Below are positions 16,835 through 25,013 of a stretch of 64,000 nt of DNA, piece by piece. The notes under the pieces are model-generated. The model did not search any database and had not been told where the DNA came from. It was given only the letters and a program-made list of their open reading frames with translations. Every line of letters starts with the position of its first letter. Position 1 is the first letter of the stretch. Both the position numbers and the translations under genes were made by a program. Origin of the DNA: an uncultured Flavobacteriales bacterium (lineage in GTDB: Bacteria > Bacteroidota > Bacteroidia > Flavobacteriales_D > Crocinitomicaceae); contig CAJAVU010000057.1 in NCBI GenBank assembly GCA_903945495.1, positions 1 through 64,000 of the forward strand. Direction: 5' to 3'.

Positions 16835-17668
16835 TTATTTAGCTTTTTTAGACGGAATACGGAAATTTACACCAAATACAACATTGTACTGTGAAAACAA
16901 GAAGTGTTGACTCGCTTTATCCGATTCATTCATGGTTGTGCGAATATCTGGCATGTGAATGAATCCACCGCGCCATTCACTTTGGATAAAGAAATACTTG
17001 AAAAACGTAGCGTTCAAGGCTAAAACAGCATTAAATCCGTAACCTGCTAAATGGAATTCATCATAACGGGCATTGTTTAATAATGTGGTATTGGTTCTCG
17101 GAACTAATAATCCAAAACCTAAACCTTCATTTGCCGCTAAACTAAAGAATTTTCTACCAAATAAAACGTCGAATCGGCGCACTTCAATATTTTCGTAATT
17201 CAAGCCGTCTGTATGCTCAAATTTCAGAAAATCTTCTGTTAACTTAATATCGTCGTTTTCATACGTGCCATCGTAGGTAGGTCCTGTGTTCGAAATCGTA
17301 CCGTTTATTTTAACTATTTGATCTTGTTGCATCACGTATTTCATGTGGTCTGCCCCCAAAGAAACGTTGTAATGATCATTGAAAAAGTATCCAATTCTAA
17401 AATTGTACTGTGGAATTGTAATGCTTGAAGGTTTGAAATATGTTCTTACTGAAAAAGGCGATTGTCTGTCCTTTGCGATCGTGTTTTCCAAGGTGAAATC
17501 ATAATTGTCTCCTTTAAAATGGATATCTGAAGTATTGTAAGCCGCACGATTCCATCCCCAATAGATAAACCAATTTCCTTTGCGGTAATAGTTGTCTTTT
17601 ACAAATTCAAATTGACCAAAAAGGTTAAAGCTTGTAACCATTAAAAGTGCAATAATCAGTGCTTTCAT
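16835..17668 (-). CDS. Outer-membrane beta-barrel protein
   Basis: A 277-residue protein with a cleavable signal peptide (about 1-18, ending LFGQ) and alternating aromatic/polar strands typical of outer-membrane barrels, for example NFRIGYFFNDHYNVSLGAD and FFKYFFIQSEWRGGF. The mature N-terminus has FIYWGWNRAAY, which I have seen in Bacteroidota barrels of unknown cargo. It has no TonB box or OmpA domain. It has its own promoter-like element and reads toward the PaaY-like gene, with a gap of about 30 bases. No specific function can be assigned. Confidence 0.75.
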   Translation of the reverse strand: MKALIIALLMVTSFNLFGQFEFVKDNYYRKGNWFIYWGWNRAAYNTSDIHFKGDNYDFTLENTIAKDRQSPFSVRTYFKPSSITIPQYNFRIGYFFNDHYNVSLGADHMKYVMQQDQIVKINGTISNTGPTYDGTYENDDIKLTEDFLKFEHTDGLNYENIEVRRFDVLFGRKFFSLAANEGLGFGLLVPRTNTTLLNNARYDEFHLAGYGFNAVLALNATFFKYFFIQSEWRGGFIHMPDIRTTMNESDKASQHFLFSQYNVVFGVNFRIPSKKAK

Positions 17669-17692
17669 AGCAATACGTTTTCAAATTCTGGA

Positions 17693-17700
17693 CAAAGTTA
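17693..17700 (-). promoter_or_regulatory. -7 promoter element (TAACTTTG) of the barrel gene at 17668
   Basis: An exact TAnnTTTG match on the minus strand, 24 bases before the ATG at 17668. Confidence 0.6.
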
Positions 17701-17895
17701 AGTGTTCGAAAGGTATAAATTGGTAATACATGAAATTTAGATTAACTCCAAATAAGGAAGTTGAGCCTTAACAACAGTAGTTTATATGGTATTATTTTTT
17801 AGGATCGGGTTTAAATGCGTCCTTCATTTCGTTCATGATTTTGCGTAAGCCAAAAAAAATCAAGAATTTTGCCGAAAATTGTGAAGGTGAATAAA

Positions 17896-19122
17896 ATGGA
17901 ATTAATGGCGCCTGCTGGTTCTTATGAAGCATTAGCAGCGGCAGTGAAGGCGGGTGCAAACTCGGTTTATTTTGGCGTAGAACAGTTGAATATGCGTACA
18001 AAATCAACGCATAATTTCACAATGGAAGATCTACCTGAAATTGCGCGTGTTTGTAAAGAGAACGGATTGAAAAGCTATTTAACACTGAACACAATCGTTT
18101 ACGATCATGATGTTAGTTTGATGAAACGCATTTTGGACGAAACAAAAGCAAGCGGAATCACAGCTGTAATTGCTTCCGATCATGCAGTTATGAATTACGC
18201 CAAGAAAATTGGTGTTACAGTTCATATTTCTACACAAGCAAACATTACAAATATCGATACGGTTGAATTTTATTCTGCCTACGCGGATGTAATGGTGATG
18301 GCGCGTGAATTAAGCCTTTTGCAAGTTGAAGCGATTAACAAAGAAATTGCTCGACGTGAAGTTACTGGGCCTTCTGGGAAATTAGTTCGAACGGAGGTTT
18401 TTGGTCATGGAGCATTGTGCATGGCGGTTTCTGGAAAATGTTATTTGAGTTTACATTCGCATTTTTCTTCTGCAAATCGTGGAGCGTGTGTTCAAAATTG
18501 CAGAAAACCATACGTTGTTATGGACAAAGATGAAGGAACGCAATTTGAAATTGACAATGAATACATCATGTCAGCGGCAGATTTATGCACAATTGATTTC
18601 TTAGATAAAGTGATTGCTGCAGGAGTTTCAGTTTTAAAAATAGAGGGTAGAGGACGAGCGGCAGATTACGTTTTCACTACAACACAATGTTACCGAGAGG
18701 CAATTGATGCGTATTACGACGGAAACTTTTCGTCTGAAAAAGTGGCTGATTGGAAAGATCGATTGAGCACTGTTTTCAACCGTGGTTTCTGGGATGGATA
18801 TTATCTTGGACGCAAAATGGGTGAATGGAGCGATGAACCTGGATCGAAAGCAACCAAACGAAAAGTGTACATCGGTAAAGGAATGAAATACTATGAAAAT
18901 GCTGGTATTGGTGAATTTTTAATCGAGGCCCAAAATGTAAAAGTGGGCGATGAATTGATTATAACTGGACCAACAACTGGAGTTGTAGAATTACATCTAG
19001 GATCATTGCGTGTTGATGATGAACCAGCGGAAGGTGCAAAACGTGGAGCTACAATTACCTTCCCAGTAAATGAGAAAATTCGTCCGTCTGATAAATTGTA
19101 TAAATTGGTTCCTGTAGAATGA
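17896..19122 (+). CDS. U32 family protein, TrhP/YegQ-like tRNA hydroxylation protein
   Basis: U32 proteins, once called peptidases, include O2-independent hydroxylases such as TrhP, which uses prephenate to form 5-hydroxyuridine in tRNA. The start ELMAPAGSYEALAAAVKAGA is the family N-terminus. Four cysteines at GALCMAVSGKCYLS and GACVQNCRKPY (about residues 170-205) match the 4Fe-4S site. KIEGRGR and a C-terminal beta-barrel domain follow. I choose ATG at 17896 behind GAAGGTGA (408 residues) over a TTG at 17869. The next gene is a ferredoxin, overlapping by four bases. Which U32 subgroup this is remains inference. Confidence 0.85.
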   Translation: MELMAPAGSYEALAAAVKAGANSVYFGVEQLNMRTKSTHNFTMEDLPEIARVCKENGLKSYLTLNTIVYDHDVSLMKRILDETKASGITAVIASDHAVMNYAKKIGVTVHISTQANITNIDTVEFYSAYADVMVMARELSLLQVEAINKEIARREVTGPSGKLVRTEVFGHGALCMAVSGKCYLSLHSHFSSANRGACVQNCRKPYVVMDKDEGTQFEIDNEYIMSAADLCTIDFLDKVIAAGVSVLKIEGRGRAADYVFTTTQCYREAIDAYYDGNFSSEKVADWKDRLSTVFNRGFWDGYYLGRKMGEWSDEPGSKATKRKVYIGKGMKYYENAGIGEFLIEAQNVKVGDELIITGPTTGVVELHLGSLRVDDEPAEGAKRGATITFPVNEKIRPSDKLYKLVPVE

Positions 19123-19349
19123 TTCGAGTTGTTCAACATCGTCACAAATGCATCGGTTGTAACGCCTGTGTAGAAGCCGATAAATACCGTTGGCGAATTT
19201 CTAAAAAGGATGGAAAAAGCACCTTGATTGGTGGAGTCGAAAAAAAAGGCTGGTTTTCAGTTCTTGTCGATAATGATGAGCAAGCGGCATTGGAAGCGGC
19301 AAAACAACATTGTCCCGTTAACATTATTCGTTACGAGCAATTGGATTAA
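19119..19349 (+). CDS. Small single-cluster 4Fe-4S ferredoxin
   Basis: A 76-residue cytoplasmic protein with CIGCNACVEA near the N-terminus and HCPVNIIRYEQ near the end, giving the CxxCxxC...CP ligand set of one 4Fe-4S cluster. There is no second cluster motif. Its ATG overlaps the stop of the U32 gene as ATGA, so the two are made together. The likely role is electron supply to, or cluster maintenance of, the U32 enzyme; this is inferred from context only. A weak hairpin follows before the convergent secreted-protein gene. Confidence 0.88.
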   Translation: MIRVVQHRHKCIGCNACVEADKYRWRISKKDGKSTLIGGVEKKGWFSVLVDNDEQAALEAAKQHCPVNIIRYEQLD

Positions 19350-19374
19350 ACGAAGGTTTTGACATCCTTCTTAA
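19347..19374. terminator. Weak hairpin between convergent genes
   Basis: GAAGG (19352-19356) pairs with CCTTC (19366-19370), and flanking TTAA can extend the stem. There is no strong T-run, so termination strength is uncertain. Confidence 0.4.
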
Positions 19375-19378
19375 TCAA

Positions 19379-20749
19379 TTACTCACAAAATAGTTTCAGC
19401 ATGGAAGTAGAATCTGCTACTTTCACTTGAATGAAATAAATACCTGAAGCTGGTTTTTGCTCGAATATCAATTCATTTCCAATACGTTTGAAGCTTATTT
19501 CTTTTAAATCAGCATAAAAAATGTGTATATCTGCCGTTTCTGGACAGTTTTCTAGTTGAATGTTCGTTGAAAACGGATTTGGGTAAACTGCAAATTGAAT
19601 TTCTTTCGTTTCAGCAACCGATAAACCCGAACATGTTGAATAACTATTTGCGAAATTTGGCAAACCATTTAAATTGTACTTGTAGCTCAAGTAAAATCCA
19701 CTTGGTACATAATTACTTCCTGTTCCCGCAGTTTCTGGAGCATTAATAACGCCTAATGTATGTTTTGACGGTTCAGTAACGTAAATCTTACCATTTGGCG
19801 CCAAAAGCATTTGACCAAGGTTGTTCCATTCGGTGCAATCTCCAAGATTAGTTTTACTTGCCAAAATGTTACTTGCTGTCATATCAAATTGCCACATTGG
19901 ATAGGGTTCAACGCGATCATTGCAATATAGGTAATTTCCAGATGATGAAAAGGCTACACCAACGGCCTGAACATCCAAATAAATAGGATTTGAAATAATT
20001 CCTGTAAAAATGTCAAAATCAAAAAGGGTAACACCTGTCAGATAATTTCCAACTGCTATTTTAGATCCAGAATTGTTCACTACTATTTGGGTATAAGCAA
20101 TTGGTGCTAAATTTCCGATATTCATTGTAAGGCTATCATTAACGCCAGCATCTGAGACTAAAATAGAATGAAATTTTGACGTATTATTTTCGTGGGCAAT
20201 AACCCAATAATCACACGAATTTCCATGTTTTATTGCTGTAACCGTTTCAACAGCGTTTGGTAAAACTTGAATGTCCCTTATTGAAACATCACCGAGTCCA
20301 CCATCCAGATTCATATCAACAATGCTGTAACGCACACCATCGGTCAAATTGTTCTCATGGCAATTGACGGTAAAAAGGTAGTATTGATCTTCATTAGCTG
20401 GATTTGGTATAATTACCGACGATGTTGCTGCACTAGTACAGCCTGAAGTGTCATTTAAAACACCATTCGGCATAAGTTGATGGTTTTTGTTCCATATTCC
20501 TCCCGAGTAGCCAAAATCTGTGAGCGGACCACCATTCGTGTAAAAAAGTAAATTTCCAGCGGTATCGGAAATAGTGGCACATCCTTCAAAGGCACGCATT
20601 TGCCCATCAACAAGTGGAGTGGGAGGAGCGGTGTTGAAATTTACCCCTGTTTTATCACCAAAATACCAAATGTTTTTTTCGTTTTGACTGAATAGAGAAG
20701 ATGATGCAGTTAAGCATAAAAGAATGAATAGTAGAGTGGTTCTTTTCAC
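19379..20749 (-). CDS. Secreted protein with T9SS type A sorting domain
   Basis: 456 residues. The signal peptide (about 1-22) is followed by NIWYFGDKTGVNFN, an N-terminus common to Bacteroidota propeller-like secreted proteins. The body has repeated strand motifs (YYLFTVNCHEN, CDYWVIAHEN, YLYCNDRVEPYPMW) fitting a beta-propeller. The last 75 residues begin with VYPNPF, the start of the type A T9SS signal, and contain SGIYFIQVKV. The product should cross the outer membrane through T9SS and be anchored or released. No catalytic motif is visible and the ligand is unknown. Confidence 0.83.
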   Translation of the reverse strand: MKRTTLLFILLCLTASSSLFSQNEKNIWYFGDKTGVNFNTAPPTPLVDGQMRAFEGCATISDTAGNLLFYTNGGPLTDFGYSGGIWNKNHQLMPNGVLNDTSGCTSAATSSVIIPNPANEDQYYLFTVNCHENNLTDGVRYSIVDMNLDGGLGDVSIRDIQVLPNAVETVTAIKHGNSCDYWVIAHENNTSKFHSILVSDAGVNDSLTMNIGNLAPIAYTQIVVNNSGSKIAVGNYLTGVTLFDFDIFTGIISNPIYLDVQAVGVAFSSSGNYLYCNDRVEPYPMWQFDMTASNILASKTNLGDCTEWNNLGQMLLAPNGKIYVTEPSKHTLGVINAPETAGTGSNYVPSGFYLSYKYNLNGLPNFANSYSTCSGLSVAETKEIQFAVYPNPFSTNIQLENCPETADIHIFYADLKEISFKRIGNELIFEQKPASGIYFIQVKVADSTSMLKLFCE

Positions 20750-20773
20750 AATTAGCTTGTTTTAATCGAATTG

Positions 20774-20781
20774 CTAAAGTA
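20774..20781 (-). promoter_or_regulatory. -7-like element (TACTTTAG) of the secreted-protein gene
   Basis: TACTTTAG on the minus strand, 24 bases before the ATG at 20749. It is the same variant as in the promoter at 8713-8720. Confidence 0.45.
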
Positions 20782-20847
20782 TGGATTAAATGGTGAAAAA
20801 ATGGAAATTAAAAAAAATTAAGTTGAAAGAAAAAATCAGAAATATTT

Positions 20848-20880
20848 TTTGGTGTAATTAATTAGAATTGTATAATTTTG
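20848..20880 (+). promoter_or_regulatory. Promoter of the LamG protein (TTTG-N21-TAATTTTG)
   Basis: TTTG at 20848-20851 and TAATTTTG at 20873-20880. The ATG follows 18 bases later. A TTG that could extend the reading frame lies within the -7 box. Confidence 0.65.
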
Positions 20881-20898
20881 TTTCATAAACCTTTAAGT

Positions 20899-21930
20899 AT
20901 GAAAAAACTAAACTATTATGCAACAGTGATGTTGCTTTCCTTTGGGATTCAATCAAACGCACAACAAAACGATGCTTTATCGTTCAACGGTACTGCAGAT
21001 TATGTTCAAGTAATGAACGCTGATCAATTAAACATTATCAACAATTTAACGGCTGAAGCATGGGTTCAACTCGACAAAGTTAATGGAGTTAATATTGTTT
21101 TTAGCAAAGCATGGTGCGGTATTTCACAAGCGGCATATACGATGTCAATTGCTGATGGTAAATTAAGATGGTCATGGAATGCAAATGGTAATTGTAACTT
21201 TTCATCCTATATTGAAACGAATAACATCGTATTTCAGGTTGGAGAATGTCATCATTTAGCTGTTGTTCATACGAATACAAACGTTCTTTTATATGTAGAT
21301 GGTGTTTCTGTTCCGTATACAATAATGCAAGGATCTTATTCGAATATTATGCAAAGTACTGAACCGTTGAGAATCGGTATTTATCGTGGTCTGTCAGGAA
21401 GTTTTATGTATTATATGGATGGTAAAATAGATGAATTAAAATTCTGGGATGCAGTTAGAACTCCACAACAAATAAGCTATTCAATGAATAATGCTTTGGC
21501 AGGAAATGAGTCAAATTTAGTTGCATATTATGATTTCGAGAATTTAGTGGCTGGTTCGTTCATTACAATTCCAAATAAAGCGACTGCTACAGGAAGCACG
21601 CTTGATGCTGTAAGTAGCTCGACTTCACCGTTAATTGAAACGTCTTGTGCAATTTTAAATAATTTACAAGTTGAGGAAAACACATTAATAGTGAACAATA
21701 ACTCTGTTAATGTTTATCCAAATCCAACAACAGGATTTGTAACTATTGAATTTGAAAAAGCGGTAGACAATGAATTGATTCAAGTCATAGATACTTATGG
21801 AAAGAAAATTAAAGAGTTTAAATTAAGTGGTTTACAAACAGAACTTGATTTATCAGATTTGACTAAAGGAATTTATTATTTAAACGTTGGTAACTCAATT
21901 GGTTCCAGTGTTAAAATAATTAAGGAATAA
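20899..21930 (+). CDS. LamG/concanavalin-like protein with T9SS type A signal
   Basis: About 343 residues from the ATG at 20899. The signal peptide ends SNAQ (about residue 22). A LamG/laminin-type jelly roll (about 25-215) shows ADYVQVMNADQLN, LTAEAWVQLDK, HLAVVHTNTNVLLYVDG and the end motif MDGKIDELKFWDAVRTPQQI, a fold that binds carbohydrate or protein ligands. The C-terminal T9SS type A signal starts at VYPNPTTGFVTIEF and ends with LTKGIYYLNV. The protein should be secreted to the surface. It is a single-gene unit with its own promoter and a strong terminator. Confidence 0.86.
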   Translation: MKKLNYYATVMLLSFGIQSNAQQNDALSFNGTADYVQVMNADQLNIINNLTAEAWVQLDKVNGVNIVFSKAWCGISQAAYTMSIADGKLRWSWNANGNCNFSSYIETNNIVFQVGECHHLAVVHTNTNVLLYVDGVSVPYTIMQGSYSNIMQSTEPLRIGIYRGLSGSFMYYMDGKIDELKFWDAVRTPQQISYSMNNALAGNESNLVAYYDFENLVAGSFITIPNKATATGSTLDAVSSSTSPLIETSCAILNNLQVEENTLIVNNNSVNVYPNPTTGFVTIEFEKAVDNELIQVIDTYGKKIKEFKLSGLQTELDLSDLTKGIYYLNVGNSIGSSVKIIKE

Positions 21931-21935
21931 AATAG

Positions 21936-21972
21936 AAGAAAAAAAGGCAAGTAAGTTACTTGCCTTTTTTTC
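21936..21972. terminator. Bidirectional terminator
   Basis: A run of A, then GGCAAGT (21946-21952), loop AAGTT, ACTTGCC (21958-21964) and eight T. It serves both the LamG gene and the DUF2892 gene on the other strand. Confidence 0.88.
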
Positions 21973-21982
21973 TTCTTCTTAT

Positions 21983-22186
21983 TTATTTCTTCTTACACGT
22001 ATTGATTCCAAATGGAGCGTATAATGGACAAAAGCTAATTAAACTAGTTAATACAAAGATTCCAGCTAAGGCCAATAATACAATTCCCAATGTTCCTGGA
22101 ATTACTTTTGTAAAATATAACACTGCTATAATTGCTGCAATTATTACGCGAATAACTCGGTCAGCACCACCCATATTTTTTTTCAT
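21983..22186 (-). CDS. DUF2892 (YgaP-like) small membrane protein
   Basis: This 67-residue protein matches DUF2892: GGADRVIRVIIAAIIAVLYF forms helix one and TLGIVLLALAGIFVLTSLI helix two, followed by the family end FCPLYAPFGINTCKKK with two cysteines. In YgaP a similar segment anchors a rhodanese domain; here it stands alone. Its promoter-like TAGGTTTG box and a palindrome GTGAC-N4-GTCAC lie just upstream, next to a Crp/Fnr regulator gene, suggesting direct control. The biochemical role of stand-alone DUF2892 proteins is unknown. Confidence 0.85.
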   Translation of the reverse strand: MKKNMGGADRVIRVIIAAIIAVLYFTKVIPGTLGIVLLALAGIFVLTSLISFCPLYAPFGINTCKKK

Positions 22187-22208
22187 GACGTTTTGTTTTT
22201 TGTTTCTA

Positions 22209-22216
22209 CAAACCTA
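22209..22216 (-). promoter_or_regulatory. -7 promoter element (TAGGTTTG) of the DUF2892 gene
   Basis: An exact TAnnTTTG match on the minus strand, 22 bases before the ATG at 22186. Transcription should start near 22202. Confidence 0.55.
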
Positions 22217-22238
22217 CCATGTTGGTTAACTAAAAACA

Positions 22239-22252
22239 GTGACAAAAGTCAC
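22239..22252 (-). promoter_or_regulatory. Probable Crp/Fnr-type operator (GTGAC-N4-GTCAC)
   Basis: A perfect 5-4-5 palindrome, GTGACAAAAGTCAC, two bases beyond the stop of the Crp/Fnr gene. Its centre is about 43 bases upstream of the predicted DUF2892 transcript start, the usual place for an activator site. The same bases could form a short hairpin, so a terminator role is the alternative. Confidence 0.55.
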
Positions 22253-22254
22253 CA

Positions 22255-22887
22255 TTACAAAATTTCTATGGAATTTGTGTGTTGTTTTATTTTCCCTTCG
22301 GTCTCTAAACGCTTTAAAATTCGAGAAACAACCTCACGTGCTGTACCTAATTCAGATGCTATTTGGCGGTGAGAAATTTTTATAGGATTTTGCTTGGTAA
22401 CACGGATCCGCTCTTCAAGAAATGTGAAAATTCGTTTATCCAGAGAATCAAAAAGTATGTGATTAATGGTGTCAAGCAATTCACTGTAACGTGAGTTGTA
22501 TTGCATGAAAAACAGTGTGTTGATGTCAGGATATTGTTTAATCCATTTCACAACTTTTTCCACCGGAAGCAAAATAGCGCGTGTTTCTTCCTCTGTAATA
22601 GCAAATACTTTACTTGGCTCGTCTTTTAGGCAAGATGAGAAAGACATAACGCAACTTTCCTTTGGTTCAATGTAATACAGCAACAAATCTTTATCATCGT
22701 ATTTTGAGAAAACCTTGATTAATCCATCCAAAACCAATGGAATCACTTTGACATATTGTCCTTCTTTTAAAATCAATTGATTGGCTGGAATGGTTTGTAC
22801 TGTTGCCTGTTCAATGATTTCTTTTATCAATTCTTTATTTAGTAAAGGAAAAGCCTTACGAATGCTTAATTCAGTAGATTCATCCAT
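22255..22887 (-). CDS. Crp/Fnr family transcriptional regulator
   Basis: About 210 residues: a cyclic-nucleotide-binding-type beta roll (about 15-120, with ILKEGQYVKVIPLVLDGLIKV split across strands), a dimer helix, and a Crp winged helix with ISHRQIASELGTAREVVSRI (about 165-185) as recognition region. There is no N-terminal cysteine cluster for Fnr-type 4Fe-4S binding; a single SSC near residue 85 is the only cysteine. The ATG at 22887 is nine bases behind the FrnE stop; a TTG at 22896 is the alternative. It is likely cotranscribed with the FrnE gene and probably controls the DUF2892 gene. Confidence 0.88.
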   Translation of the reverse strand: MDESTELSIRKAFPLLNKELIKEIIEQATVQTIPANQLILKEGQYVKVIPLVLDGLIKVFSKYDDKDLLLYYIEPKESCVMSFSSCLKDEPSKVFAITEEETRAILLPVEKVVKWIKQYPDINTLFFMQYNSRYSELLDTINHILFDSLDKRIFTFLEERIRVTKQNPIKISHRQIASELGTAREVVSRILKRLETEGKIKQHTNSIEIL

Positions 22888-22896
22888 TGTTTTCAA

Positions 22897-23535
22897 CTAT
22901 TGTTCAGAATACACTTTTTCTAAGGTCTGTAAAAATGCTTCTACAGGTTGAGCGCCCGAAACAGCATATTTTCGGTCAAACACAAAGAACGGAACACCTT
23001 GAACACCAATATTTTGAGCTTCTTGAATATCTTGCATCATTTCGTATGCAAATGCATCACTTTCGAGTATCGTTTTTAACTCTTGTGATTCTAAGCCTAT
23101 TGAAGTACCAAGTTCAACTAAATCGTTCAAATCAGCCATGTTTTTTCCATCTGTAAAATAGGCTTTGAACAAGGCTTCTTCCGCTTGATCACCCAAACCT
23201 TTTGTTTTTGCAAATTGGATTAAACGATGCGCGTCTTTTGAATTTCCAACTACAGCGATATCGAAATTATAGTCTAATCCTACATTTTTTGCCATCTGAA
23301 TGACATTGTCATGCATAGCTTTGGAATGCTCTAGTGACATTCCTTTTTTATCAGCCAAGTATTGATAAACATCTACACGTTCCTCCATTTTAGGGATGGT
23401 TGGATCAAGTTGAAAACTCTTCCATTCAATTTGCACATTTTCTGCATGCGGAAATTGTTTTAATGCTGATTCAAAGTGGCGTTTACCAATGTAACAAAAT
23501 GGACACATGATGTCCGACCAAATTTCAATTTTCAT
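22897..23535 (-). CDS. DsbA family oxidoreductase, FrnE-like
   Basis: A 212-residue thioredoxin-fold protein without signal peptide. The active-site motif CPFC lies in DIMCPFCYIGKRHFE (residues 8-22), and the cis-proline loop near the end is GVQGVPFFVFDRKYAVSGAQ (about 175-195), both diagnostic of FrnE/2-hydroxychromene-isomerase-like DsbA proteins. These act as cytoplasmic disulfide oxidoreductases, often in redox stress. The gene sits directly upstream of the Crp/Fnr regulator with almost no gap and three bases after the lipocalin-like gene, so an operon is likely. Confidence 0.88.
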   Translation of the reverse strand: MKIEIWSDIMCPFCYIGKRHFESALKQFPHAENVQIEWKSFQLDPTIPKMEERVDVYQYLADKKGMSLEHSKAMHDNVIQMAKNVGLDYNFDIAVVGNSKDAHRLIQFAKTKGLGDQAEEALFKAYFTDGKNMADLNDLVELGTSIGLESQELKTILESDAFAYEMMQDIQEAQNIGVQGVPFFVFDRKYAVSGAQPVEAFLQTLEKVYSEQ

Positions 23536-23538
23536 TTG

Positions 23539-23946
23539 TTATTGTTTATTGAAATGAATCGATGATGAACCTTCTTTTAGTTCGAATTGTCCATTTGGTA
23601 ATTCATATAAATCATAGGTCTTACTGCCATTGCAGTTGACATTGATTTTCTTTGTTGATGCATCAAATGACCAATTACCGGTGCTTTTTACGCCATTGAT
23701 AACTTCAGTATAACTACCATCCGAATTAAATTGAACAAAATCATTTGCCTTAATTGTACTCGTTGATTTATTTTTAGTAACTGACGTGATGGTTAATGGT
23801 TTATTGTAACTGCCATTCAACATGCAATTGTCATCTTTTCCACCATATTCTTTTTTAGGTGGTTTTTGTGCTGCTTTTGTGCCTTGAGCATAAGAAGTAG
23901 CAAAACAAATTGTTATGAATACGATTAAAATAGAGAGTGCTTTCAT
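23539..23946 (-). CDS. Small secreted lipocalin-like protein
   Basis: From ATG 23946 the protein has 135 residues. MKALSILIVFITICF...YAQ is a signal peptide, followed by a Lys-rich stretch and a set of beta strands with FNSDGSYTEVINGVKSTGNW, the pattern of lipocalin-like domains in Bacteroidota. A GTG at 23961 could add five residues, but it is the first base triplet of a TATCTTCG promoter-like box (23961-23968). Ligand unknown. It reads into the FrnE gene three bases downstream. Confidence 0.7.
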   Translation of the reverse strand: MKALSILIVFITICFATSYAQGTKAAQKPPKKEYGGKDDNCMLNGSYNKPLTITSVTKNKSTSTIKANDFVQFNSDGSYTEVINGVKSTGNWSFDASTKKINVNCNGSKTYDLYELPNGQFELKEGSSSIHFNKQ

Positions 23947-23960
23947 GTGATTAGTTTTCA

Positions 23961-23968
23961 CGAAGATA
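23961..23968 (-). promoter_or_regulatory. -7-like element (TATCTTCG)
   Basis: TAnnTTcG on the minus strand, 14 bases before the ATG at 23946. One base departs from the consensus, so this is tentative. Confidence 0.4.
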
Positions 23969-23974
23969 TGAAAA

Positions 23975-24913
23975 TTACTCTTCGAATTTTTGCCATTTAA
24001 ATTTTAAGAGCGTTGGCACACCTAATTCTCCTTCATTTGTGATAATTAAGTCACCGTTTTCAAGAAAGGTTATTCCTTCAGGTTTGTTAAATAATTTATC
24101 ATCTAATTTAACAAACGACATGATTTTTCCTGTTTTATCAAACACGGCCATTGTTTTGTCAATTGCCGATATAATGTAGATTTCATCCGTTTTTGGGTGA
24201 ACAGCAATTGAAGAAGGCATAAATTTTAATGCACTTATTGAATCGTTACTGTTTCTTTGGATTCTTTGAGGAAGGTGTAAATTATTGACATTGGCAAAGG
24301 CCTCAATTTCAGAAACGCTTATAACAAATAAAGGTGTTTCAATCAATTTTTTTGTGGTTAAATCAATCGCATAAATTGCTCGATAATCCTTTAATTCAGG
24401 ACCTTTTCCAAGTTTACTTTTGGGAGCAATTAGTAATCGATTGTCACGCTCATCAAAGCACAAACCTTCATTGTCGAGGGTTGGGATAGCTAATTTTGTT
24501 TCAATGATTGATGTAGAATCCCAAGGCGAACTAAGCTCAATCAAAGTGGCGTCGCTTCTAAGAATATAATACGTACTATCAACTCGCGTTAATCCTTCAT
24601 AATCACCGTCCTTCGCGAAATTGTATTGCTGAATAATTGAATCGTTTTCTAAATTATAAATGAACAAAATTCCATTTTCATCCTGAACACAGGCAATTTC
24701 ATTGTTGGATTGATCGGTAAGTCCCGATATTTCTCTTAATTCAAACGGTAAGTTCAAAATAAAGTCTGGCTTCTTGAAATTGAACCAACCATTTTCTTTA
24801 TGAAAAATAGACTGTAAAAATTGAAAATGAATTACACCAGCCTCTTGCAAACGTTTAACCGTTATGAAAGAAAGCGCAACAATAACAAACGAAAAATAGA
24901 CTTGTCTTGACAT
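23975..24913 (-). CDS. SdiA-regulated (YjiK-like) beta-propeller protein
   Basis: 312 residues with one N-terminal membrane segment or uncleaved signal (about 5-20) and a propeller-like domain beginning LPFELREISGLTDQ. DGDYEGLTRVDSTYYIL, LDNEGLCFDERDNRLLI, PSSIAVHPKTDEIYIIS and NKPEGITFLENGDLIITNEG are the repeated blade signatures of the SdiA-regulated family, related to phytase-like esterases. Activity is unproven in the family. The gene has its own promoter box and is followed by the lipocalin-like gene. Confidence 0.85.
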   Translation of the reverse strand: MSRQVYFSFVIVALSFITVKRLQEAGVIHFQFLQSIFHKENGWFNFKKPDFILNLPFELREISGLTDQSNNEIACVQDENGILFIYNLENDSIIQQYNFAKDGDYEGLTRVDSTYYILRSDATLIELSSPWDSTSIIETKLAIPTLDNEGLCFDERDNRLLIAPKSKLGKGPELKDYRAIYAIDLTTKKLIETPLFVISVSEIEAFANVNNLHLPQRIQRNSNDSISALKFMPSSIAVHPKTDEIYIISAIDKTMAVFDKTGKIMSFVKLDDKLFNKPEGITFLENGDLIITNEGELGVPTLLKFKWQKFEE

Positions 24914-24926
24914 GTTTTTAGCTAGA

Positions 24927-24934
24927 CAAATATA
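24927..24934 (-). promoter_or_regulatory. -7 promoter element (TATATTTG) of the SdiA-regulated-like gene
   Basis: An exact TAnnTTTG match on the minus strand, 13 bases before the ATG at 24913. Confidence 0.6.
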
Positions 24935-24975
24935 CCAAGGAATTTGTTTTTTAGATAACTTTCATCTTTTTTTTT

Positions 24976-24983
24976 CATCTTTG
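24976..24983 (+). promoter_or_regulatory. -7-like element (CATCTTTG) upstream of tag
   Basis: One mismatch (C for T) to TAnnTTTG, 30 bases before the tag ATG. Confidence 0.4.
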
Positions 24984-25013
24984 GAATTCACTAGAGTTTA
25001 ATGACGTTATAAA

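Noticed and set aside
17792-18007. 71-codon minus-strand frame overlapping the start of the U32 gene
   Set aside because: Its first two thirds lie opposite the U32 coding sequence. The last residues (IMNEMKDAFKPDPKK) look protein-like and could be a gene remnant, but there is no start, promoter or family support.
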